DNA of 64,000 bases, from assembly GCF_037975245.1 (NCBI RefSeq), contig NC_092573.1, forward strand, positions 5,831,501 through 5,895,500. Reading direction: 5' to 3'. Of the stretch, positions 54,332-64,000 are shown one piece after another. The notes below the pieces were generated by a model, which saw only the letters and a list, made by a program, of their open reading frames with translations, was not told the DNA's origin and made no database searches. A program made the position numbers and the translations under genes. Position 1 is the stretch's first letter. Every line of letters starts with the position of its first letter. The DNA is from Apostichopus japonicus. Taxonomy: Eukaryota; Echinodermata; Holothuroidea; Aspidochirotida; Stichopodidae.

Positions 54332-57300
54332 TCACTTTTTTTATATTTTAGAACAGGTAAGAACTTGGGACATTTATGCGTTGGTTTGACAATTTTTAAA
54401 TTTGTAACACGATCAACAAATTCCATCACTTGGTGAACAGTGTTACACTGTGAAGTGTTACAGTTGCTATACATGGTGTGCTTGGTTCTCAACTTTATGG
54501 TAGTGTTGCATTGTGGTATGATTAATAATTTACTTATATCAAGACTGGAATTGGTGACACTTGACTAGACACATATCTGCAAATGCTTGAACATGGTTTA
54601 ATTACAACAACAACAAAATAGACTTTGTGTGGTTTGGCACAACATACTTTAGCCCTGCCCTTATTCTACTCTGGAAACATAGATTACTCTATTTTAATAT
54701 TTTGTATTCATATATATGCTATTTGCATTAAACTAAATAAATAGCACAAGGTTAACTTCACAGAGTACAAAAATACCTCTAGAGAGAGAATTATGGTAAA
54801 TTTCAATTTCAGTTATTGTTCATGAAAAGTTTTCAGTAATATTGTCAACGATTTAGTGCTGAGGTACTGTGTCTACTGGCAGAGCTATGTACAGTACAAG
54901 TACTACAGTATGAAAGATAAGGGATTTAAGTACTGTACTGTTCCTTGTCATTGCACGGTAGTTGAAACACACAGAAATGTACAGTGTACACTAGACTGCC
55001 GAAGGAGCTTTATCATCTCTCAGCTGAAAATTACAGACATTGTACATACTGAGTTCTAACAAGCAGACCTATAGGTTAAAGTACATGTACATTATTAATC
55101 TCTCCATGAATTGTATGATGAAAACATACCACAATAGGTATTTTACTAGGTAAAATTTTGTACAGTGCTTGCCACTGCTTGGTAGTGTACAGAGCTGTGA
55201 TGTGTACAGCATTTAGGCATTCAGGAATTTGGACCGCCCTATTAAAGAATGTGCATTAACTTCCACCTGTGTAACGAAAGATGTTGCTCCATGTGGTAAG
55301 AGTGTATTTAAGCTTCTGTCAAGATATGCTGTTGGGTACTGTACAGTAGGAAGGATTATAAATAATGTGTGTGGAAAATTCAAACTTTGAGAAATATGCC
55401 TTGAAGTACTGTATTAACTGTGCACACCAGAGATTTCTGACACAAAGTTTGTAATTTAGACTTGAATTACCGTACAGGTCTCCCCCTTTACGCTTTTCGT
55501 TGGCTGCATTTCAATAATACCATGGGAACACTGATCGCCTGTGCTGGTCAGTACTCGCTCAATAGAGCAACATTGTCTTTAATGGAGATACCCAGGACTC
55601 TTTTTAGAAACCATTGTGGGCAATAGGTTTGGTCGGACTGCTACAAAGCTTGGACCTAATTGGATTTAAACTAGTACAGAGTCTGGTGCTGCTCTATGAA
55701 CTTTCAAATTGGTTACAAAGTTACAAACCAGTATAATACAATGATACAATATGAATACAGCTCCCTGTTTGTTTACGCAGATCTTGATGTTTCCACTTTG
55801 GCGCTGACTAGCCTGAGAGCGGGGGGTAACATGTGTCCTGTCCTGGCAGTGACCTGTCCTGGAAGTGACCAGTAGCCAGTCTGGGAGGTGGCCGTGACCC
55901 AGTGATTCTTATCCGGTGACCTACATTCAGTCTTGGAAGTGACCAGTGTTGGAAGTGACCAGAAAAAAGGAGAAAGTGCAGTTTGTTATCTTAAACCTAA
56001 AGTACAGTAGGTTTCATAAAGTTGCATTAAGTGGGTGTATGTACTACATTAATCAAGTAATATGTATTGGGCAATTGTCATCAGCAACTGCCCCTTCTGC
56101 AGAGATATTTTGTAGCTGTTAAGGGAATTTGCAAGCATCCACTACTTTATTGCTGCTTGAAAGTATTAAGACCTGAATCACTAAAATGAAGTTGTTGCTG
56201 CATATTGTAGACAGCCGCTTCAAGAAAACAAGATAAACAGCAATATGGTATGTTCGCTTAAATATTAGAAATGCTCTTCAGAGATATAGTTCATAATCCT
56301 GAGACTCAGATGTGTTCTTTAGATCTCTTCAAAAGGGAACACTAGAACAGCTGTCCATCCTGCCTTATACAGAGAGCATGACTTGATGTATGATAGAGAA
56401 TACATTAGATATGCAAAAGGTAAAGAAAAGGGGGTAAGGAAGGAAGGGTGTAATGCTCTTACATAGCCTGCTAGATAGGCCCATCAGATTCCCTGGGAAG
56501 TATGTCGAGAGCTATATCTAACAATTAGTAGCACCCAGCCAAACAACCAACCTGGTGGGCACATTATTATTATTATTTTTTTCAAAATAAAATAAGCTGC
56601 AGAAAACAACCCACTTTTCACAGAGAATGGACTCTAGTCTTGTAAACGTTAATCTCAATCCTGGGAGACACTAAAACGTTATTACACTAATCTTTATTGT
56701 AATTATTTTCTTAGTTTTTCTTTGTTATTGTTTTAACAATAACAATGTTTTAACAATTTACCAATTCGGTAAATTAAAACTGCACCTTCCTACAAGTTTG
56801 TAAAATCAGTCAGCATTCTCATACAAAAAGAGAAAATACCATGAACTGACCGCCATTTTCAATCATGGATTATGTGTGAATAAAACTGAACAATTATGGT
56901 GGTACTTGCTAAGGCTTACTTTGGATGCATATTAGAAATTGAGTTTAAACCTGGCATTATCCCCTTTTTGTTCAAAAGCATCCAACCCCCTCCATTTTGA
57001 AGAAACCAAAGTACTAATGATGTAATATGTCAGTTGGCTAGCTGAAACTTGCACTCAAGGGATACAGATGTTCACCTGCTGTACAGTAATCAAACAACTT
57101 GGCTGACCTATGTGCAGATCAAACCTATCCATAAAGTAGTTTAATCAGCCATGGGGAAGAAAAACTCTGTTTTGAGTGTGACTATAAGTAGTATTGATAC
57201 AATCAACAAGTGAAAGAATAAAGTGATAACCTGAATTGACCTGTTGGAAGCATATAAATGGGGCATAGTGTTACAACAAACTGTTAACTCTAATATATCA

Positions 57301-59567
57301 AAGTTCCCCCTCCTGCTGTTGTTACTTAGTACACCCCCTCCCCCCCTTACTCTCCCCCCTGTAATCAAAACAAATTTGCAAATGTACAAAATAGTATATT
57401 CAGACAGTTTGTAATCTAAGAACACAATGTGCAGATTCGGTCATATTTTGCTTTTGACATTTACGCACATCATAATAGCTATTTTTTGTGTCACTATATG
57501 GTCTCTTTAATTGTGGCAATTTGTTACGTCACATCAATGGAGTAATGGTCCTCACTAAACGATATCTTACCATGTTTTATGCTAACCTTATTAACTCAAA
57601 TCTTGTTCTAAAGTCCAAATAAAATATTCTGTACATATACAGTATCAGTCACTAACCAGGTCCAAATGACTTTAAAAACTTGGAAAAAAAAGGAAGAAAA
57701 AAAAAAACTGCAGTATGGATGTATTGAATTTGCTTATTTTGTTACAATAATCTGGAAACAATTGGGGCAGCCATCCCAATCCAGTATTGCTAAATCTGAT
57801 CATTAACTTCTGCCATCTTGTCACCTTAAAGGTCATCAGTTGTGGCTCTGAATGTGCTAGAAAGTATAATAATGCAAGGAGTTTTACTGTAGCAATCACA
57901 TCGGATACCTTGTGTCGGACAACATTTGCTTTAGAAAGAGACAGGTTGAATCTCCTATATTTTCTTGAGACCTGTAATAGGCTCTAGCATTTTTTGGAAT
58001 TATGAAGGTTAGTTGGAAGGTGACAGCTGAGGGGGGGAGGTAGAATTATGAGGGTTAGTTAAAAAGTAAAATAAGGCGGGGGAAGGTAGAGTGATGAGGG
58101 TTACTTGGAAGGTACTAGAATTGGTGTGGAAGTCATTTTTCAAGTTGAAGAACAACATCATGTAGCCTTTGTTTGTTCAGTGAGTCTGTTGTTTCAGACA
58201 ACTACGTCCTCCCCCCCCCCCCGACTAACTCCCCACCTTCATATTCTCGTCCACCTACAGTATGTTGTATGGTATATAAGGAATATTTGCATGTTACTTG
58301 CTAACTACCATATGCCCAAAGCAGGGCCCAAACTAGAGACAAATAATGAGGTAAATTCTAGATTTGACAGGATGACTTTAGGCACGGAATGTAATTTGAT
58401 ATGTAGTAGACCGTTCTACAACACATTGCTAGACAGTCCAGATTAGATTTCTAAAACATATTTAATTTTTGAGAAACGATCCCTTTAAACAAGTGACAGT
58501 CATCAACCAAAGTGACTGGACTATTGAGTCTAATACACCGACCAGTTCAGTTCAGGTCAGTTTTGTCAGGTGCAACACAAAACCCTGTAGGGAAATTGTA
58601 AGACTTTTTTGGACCTCAAATGATATGTTTAGAACTTTACAAATTTGTAAAGGACAAATGGTGTTGAATATCATCCAAGTTTGCTCTGTTGTTCAGTTAA
58701 AATAACATGTTTGGTGTGAGTTATTAGAATTGCAAATACAATAATTTAACAGTATAACATTTAGGGTCCTTAAAGGAGCATGCCAGAGTTTAAGTATAGT
58801 TAAAGGGTAATTATCTTGAAAACCACAGTAGCTCTAGAGACATTACTAGTGCTCACTCAAATTTTTCTTCTGTTTTTTGACTGGACCATACTTAAACTAT
58901 AAAATATCAAGTTCTGTCTAAAGTCATCAATAAACTACATTTAACACTATTTAACCTAAAAGGTATTTTTACTGAATTACTTAAATCAAGTCATAGTATC
59001 ATGTCAAGTTCTCTAAAACTTAAGAAATGAAATGTCAGCAAAAAACAAAACCTACTATGAAACAATGTTACCCTGTGACTGAACTTAAAGTTAAGTAAAT
59101 AGCATGTAGGCCCACATACTGTCCAATGTCACATGATGTCATTTACACACCCCCCCCTATAAGTGTTTAAGTGTTCAATAAATTTAACATTTTGGTGCTG
59201 TATGAAGTGTTTTCCAAGTACTGGATGCTTATTAACCTATATAGTGGTAGGGCTACATTATTTGCATAGATAACTAATATGTTCATTGTCACAGGTTAGC
59301 ATGAATGACATCTCTGCTTTTATTATCTATTCTGTTATCTCTTTATCTCAGTTTTATATGAGTTCTGTATTACAGACTTATACAGTACGTATATGCAGTG
59401 CTGTGTAATGACAAAAGGTAACACACAGTAAATCTAAGTGTATAAAGTACCATACCATATACTGTTATCAAAGGGCACTCTTTATAATGAGTTTTTTGCT
59501 TACTGTAGCATGCATGGATGTTTCAGAGATGATAGTTCTCTGTAACAGTTCTCAGTGTCACCAACTT
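54332..59567. other. FEM1 3' untranslated and intergenic sequence
   Basis: No supported gene. Many gtactgta-like words occur near 54860-55440, and gaagtgaccag is repeated between 55850 and 55970. Open frames here lack splice sites and domains. Confidence 0.55.
54736..54741 (+). terminator. Candidate FEM1 polyadenylation signal AATAAA
   Basis: First canonical AATAAA after the FEM1 stop, about 405 bp downstream, in an AT-rich context. Confidence 0.5.
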
Positions 59568-59812
59568 GTTCAGTTTTTCATAAACTGTACCAGTATCAGA
59601 ATGTGGTAAAGTGGAGGTGGAGGGTGTGGTGGGGTGAGGAGGGAGTGTTGGTGAGGAGATTGGTAGGTTAGGATATAGTTACCCTCCATATTTAGTTCAG
59701 CTTTTCATAAACTGTACCACTATCAGAATGTGGCAAAGAAGATGGGTAGGTTGGGGTAGGGGTGGGGTGGGAGTGTTGGCTAGGAGATTGGAAGGTTAGG
59801 ATATAGTTACCA
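59568..59812. repeat. Tandem duplication of about 120 bp
   Basis: Copies at 59568-59684 and 59695-59812 share cataaactgtacca, tatcagaatgtgg, a G-rich stretch and ttaggatatagttacc in order. Confidence 0.85.
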
Positions 59813-62800
59813 TACTTCAATCCCTTGTCCCCCCCCCCCTCTGTGGTGTCCTTCTAACCTCTCAAAGTTTACAGAAAAATGACATTTTCAAGATATAATG
59901 GCTGGCTGCAAGTCCTCAATCTTCATGATCGTTTATACTTCATGGAGCCATTCGTATTCAGACACAGGGTCTATCATGGAAACTATACTAGACTTAACTG
60001 GCATTATTATAATTTGGAGTTTGGAGTTTTTTCCCCAAAATTACTCACAGATGACGACTAAAACTCATTTCAGAACATGTCTGTATATATTTCTTTGAGT
60101 GATATGATCTTGAATAGCTCAAGATATTTTGAACCGATGTGAAATCTTTTTCCTTTTCTGTTCTGATACTTTGGCGTTTATTGACAAGTTCTTTTTATTG
60201 TGATGATTATTGTCCATTATCTTTATTTCATCTGTTTTATTTTTTTTAATATATTTTTTACCATACGACAAGTTATGTACACTTGTTGCCAGATCGAATT
60301 TTATCTTAGATGCCGGCACTTTTAGAGATAAGTTTATCAGTTCATAAAATTTTATATTTCTGTTTAAGTTTGTTTGCTTATCATTTTTTATAGTTGAACA
60401 AGAAGAACAAGAAGATTTGCATTGTAAGATTGGATATTATACCCGGGTGGCTGCACTTAACAAATCGGTTTAGTTCACAATTACAGTACTCAGTTCAACT
60501 TAATAGGTGGTATTAGTCAAACGGTATGTAACACAGCCCCTATAGTGAAATGAAGTCTTTGCATTGTGTACGCTAACATAAACTGTTTAAGTCATGGGCG
60601 GCAAGCAGTGATAACTATTGCGAGGATTCCATATAAGGTTCAACCCCGGCAATAATTCTTGTTATATGCAGTTCTTGTATAAAACAAAACGGTGTAGTGA
60701 TTAGTAAAAATATGGAGTCGATAATAAGTGAGGGAGTATAGGGCGAGATCATTAGGGAGGGGGAGGGGGCATTGGTAAGCTGAACGTTGCCCCATTGACA
60801 TTGTCAGCAGCCATAGGTATGTCTCTAGTTTAAAATCAAAGGTGTCCGTTACCAGCCACCCCTCCCCCTTCTTTTAGTTTACTTCACTATATGTCACTGT
60901 TCTTACTAAGTTTTAAGATCCCACTCGAAGAGGAGAATATATTTTCTATGTAGTTATGATTTCACTTTTAAAGTACGTAATTATTATCCTTATTAGGTTG
61001 TAATTTATAGTAATTCTCTGTGTGTGTTTCAAATTAAGGTGTTTCGTCGCCACATGTAAAGATTAAGACAGTATGCAAACATTTTACTTATTAAGCGAAC
61101 TATTGTCTTATTTGCCTAACTAACGAACAAAAGGTCGGAGAGAAAATGGAGAATTTGCGCTTCAAACTCGTATATTGATAATTTGATTGTGATTGGGTTA
61201 CCTTGACGCTGCACTGTGTTTTAGTTGGTTCGTCTGAGTGACGAAAGTGCAATTTATCTTACTTTATAAAAAAAAAAAAACAATAAACAAGAGTGGCAGC
61301 ACGTCGTGTGAAAAATATAAACTGAGAGTCATTTTAAAATCAACATATTACAATTTTATTAAAAACCGAAATGAAATGAAAGGATGTCCTTGTCTTTGTC
61401 TCGCTTGTACCGTGATATGGTAGACGGGAGGGGAAGAGGGATTTGAGAGGCGCGGTGGAAGGGTAGTAGGACGGGGAAGGAGGGGGTAGGATAGGGAGTG
61501 GGTAGTAGGACGGGGAGGGGTAGTAGAACGGGGGGGGGGGTAGGAGGACGGGCAGGGAGAGTGAGAAGGTGGACGTGGTGGGAGCTAGAAGACAAATAAC
61601 AAACATTGTTTTCAAGAGGGAAGGGGTGGGGCTAAGTTGTTCGTAGTCTCCCTTGGAATCGTCATAATGATAAGGTAATGATAGCCTTGAACCAACAAGT
61701 ACGTTATTGTGATATAAAGGACTTTCCATCTTCCCTCAAAATTACTGAAACTGGCGGCGGTAACAACATTTCTTAAAAGGGATGAAACCACCATCTTCAT
61801 TTTCGTGGGGAGGCCTGTGGGGGGGGGGGGGTCAAGGTGGAGGCTAAGATGATGAGTCCTGGGTAGGGGTTCACCCTCCATTCGAGATCATTTGGAAAAG
61901 TGTAGGTTGCTTAGATGTAGAAATTGCGGTTGATCTATTTCCTGACGGACTATTAAAACAATGTAAATGTATTTTCGACTGTTTAGGTTGTACTGTACAG
62001 GTTATATATTTATGTACTGTAGGCTACATGAGGCAATCTTGTTGTGTTCTGTCTGTCAGTAGGGGTGAGCCCCCCCCCCACCCACCCCTCGCGTTTGTTC
62101 TGGCGTTGGTCGTGATCCCCTTTACAAGTATACGTGGTCACGCCACGGTTTTAAATATACATGTCAATTATGAAACTGTCTCTTTGTTAACATGTAGGCC
62201 TATACATACAGGCCTCACGCCATACAAATTTGATTGGCATGGGCGCGGAATAAGTACTTTTTAAGAAAAGTGTCCCAAGATAGACCTTGGGCATGAAAAG
62301 CATCTTGATCCATCCGAGTCAACCCTATACTCAACTGTATATACACTTACATCGAGAGTGTAACCGTATGGTCTGAGTGAAACTACGTCATCGTCCGATC
62401 AGTATAACGAGGCCTACCCATGATCAGGTTGAAGATTGGTGAGCGATCTACATGTGTACAATTTACACAAACATTACGCATATAAACTCCGTAGGCGAAA
62501 GTGGTTGCGTTTTAATGCCACTATGATAGTAGGCCTACCCACCCCGCCTGACTGAGGGTGGCTCTTTTTTTCCACCACCCTCGCTGATATGATGAATTCT
62601 ATAACGCATTACCGCCCTCTATAATAGCTCGAACACTGTGAATGTCTATTATGTAATTTTAGCAAAACAGATTAAAGTAAGGAACGTGGTCAAGATATTA
62701 GTAATTTTCAGTGTCAAAAAAATTATAAATTTTCATATAGTTTAATGCAATGTGATGTAATAAAAACGGAAGTTGTTTTATTAACTGTTTTTAACGGAGC

Positions 62801-63462
62801 TACATGGAACGCTACCTTCGTGGTGAAATACAAGTTATGTTCACAGACAATAATTTAGGAGTGTATTATGCGCACGGACACTTAATTCGTTCCATGAGGT
62901 TAAGGTAAAACTTCAGAGTCTGGAAAAGGCATATTTTGGCTTACATAAGTGATTTTATTTGTAGATATATATGACACATAGTAGTTTCGAGAGTCATCCA
63001 AAGGTACGTAATGTGTTTCACTCCTTACCCCGTACCTTGTCTGCGTATATATATATATATATATATATACGGTAATCTTTGTACATACCGTTTGACTGTT
63101 TGGGAGGGGTAACATATTCTTGGTCTTTGGTATAAATTCGTTCATTTCCTGATAAGGAACTATAGTAGGATCTCTCCGTTGTTATCATCACTGCATCCTT
63201 GAGCATGCTAAAAGCTTTACTAATTCGTGTGATTTTTTTTTTTTTGTTCATTTCTGAACATACCCTTATTCCCTTACAGGATGGAGAGAGGTTTAGATTC
63301 GGTAGGTGAAAATAAGGAATTTGTTTTGTTTGCAGTGTCAATCTACAGGAAAATAGCTTTGAGTATGGAATTAAAATTGTTCATTAAACGTTTCAGCACA
63401 AGTGATCTTATACAGGTATATATCAAAAATATAAGAATGATGTATTTGAAACGGCATCCCTT
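59813..63462. other. Intergenic sequence
   Basis: No supported gene. It holds the G-rich repeat at 61425-61565, a G run near 61819-61829, and a (TA)n run near 63046-63070. Near 63280-63303 an acceptor-like and donor-like pair frames 22 bases, too little to call an exon. Confidence 0.5.
61425..61565. repeat. G-rich minisatellite
   Basis: Degenerate units of the type ggtagtaggacggggagg repeat along the + strand, giving a G-rich strand that could form quadruplexes. Open frames with proline-rich products on the - strand are artefacts. Confidence 0.85.
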
Positions 63463-63782
63463 GTTTTGGTTTCGAAGATAATAGTATACCTTTGTTGTCA
63501 TGCAGGCGGATGAGTGTGTTCGTTTTTAGTGTTTGACGCCTTGTTTGTAAACACGACATATCAAGAAAGGAAGCTTGGACCAATCTCATCTTTGGTGTGT
63601 ATAGTACCACATTGAGTAGACTAAGCCTATTGTTTTGGTGAAGGTCAAAGGTCATTTGGAGTCACCAGCGGTCAAATTGTGGAAACCTTCTTTTATAATC
63701 TACCGTATCTTCCACCGACCATGCATGCATATTAGATAACATGTGCGTTGCGCCTCATAATAATAGGAGAGGAAATTGCTTA
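63463..63782 (+). repeat. Dispersed AGGTCA-rich repeat, copy 2
   Basis: It has the same start markers (ttttggtttcgaagataat, gcaggcggatgagtgtgt), a single sub-unit with ggtcaaaggtcatttggag, and the same end (gataacatgtgcgtt, cgcctcataa) as 4775-5215. Confidence 0.8.
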
Positions 63783-63839
63783 AAGAATAGTCCAGGTGAA
63801 ATTTGCATTAAATTCCTATGTTCCGTTTTCGAGATATTG

Positions 63840-64000
63840 ACAGTTGAAGTTGCCACCTTTCGTACCAAAAGTGAACCTGGAGCAAGCAAAACATTGAGGT
63901 TTGGATTTAGTCACGTTGGGGAAATGACCAGACCGTTTACAATCAACTTTTGCCTTGTTAGATGTTGTAGAGGCAAACCAGACGCAAAATCTTGGGGACC
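63840..64000 (+). repeat. Dispersed repeat at the right edge
   Basis: aggtttggat and agtcacgttggggaaatg are the inverse complement of a segment at 45925-45975; the copy runs off the window. Confidence 0.55.

Noticed and set aside
61359-61729. Proline-rich frames on the - strand
   Set aside because: Products of the G-rich minisatellite; no start context or homology.
63281-63303. Micro-exon between ccttacag and gtaggtg
   Set aside because: Only 22 bases, no partner exon in the window, so chance is likely.
1-64000. CRISPR array, operons or bacterial insertion sequences
   Set aside because: No regularly spaced direct repeats, ribosome binding sites or prokaryotic genes; the spliced genes show a eukaryotic genome.

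Overview
The window is animal genomic DNA with no bacterial features: long GT-AG introns, tRNA-derived SINEs, many hAT-type non-autonomous DNA transposons, AT-rich intergenic sequence and a FEM1 gene very close to the vertebrate proteins. The FEM1 resemblance, the MAM-repeat surface protein and the repeat style suggest a marine invertebrate deuterostome, probably an echinoderm. The taxon is inference.

Three genes can be assembled. (1) On the + strand, 2740-11663, six exons join in phase into a 1036-residue protein. It has a helical N-terminus, a charged linker, a NERD/Mrr-like PD-(D/E)XK nuclease core and a superfamily 1 helicase with recognisable motifs I, II, IV, V and VI. I know no characterised animal gene with this layout; it recalls prokaryotic nuclease-helicase defence proteins and is the best candidate here for an undescribed system. 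(2) On the - strand, 43996-16123, nineteen exons total exactly 3450 coding bases and give a 1149-residue type I membrane protein: signal peptide, six tandem MAM domains, one transmembrane helix and a 48-residue tail with an NPNY endocytosis-type motif. Each MAM domain is encoded by an exon triplet with the same phases; domains 5 and 6 have lost the intron between them. (3) On the + strand, 52370-54331, an intronless reading frame encodes a FEM1A/FEM1C-type substrate receptor of CUL2 ubiquitin ligases.

Layout: upstream region with a 120-bp tandem duplication (1-2739); nuclease-helicase gene (2.7-11.7 kb) with SINEs and AGGTCA-rich repeats in its introns; a short interval with a TATA box and a possible small secreted-peptide gene or pseudogene (12.9-13.9 kb); the MAM gene (16.1-44.0 kb), convergent with gene 1, whose introns carry microsatellites, SINEs and hAT MITEs; a transposon cluster (46.3-51.8 kb) that includes a three-level nested insertion resolved by intact 8-bp target duplications; FEM1 (52.4-54.3 kb), divergent from the MAM gene; and about 9 kb of mostly featureless sequence with tandem and G-rich repeats to the right edge. 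I see no sign that the three genes work in one pathway: the first looks like nucleic-acid defence or processing, the second like a cell-surface adhesion or uptake receptor, and the third acts in protein turnover.
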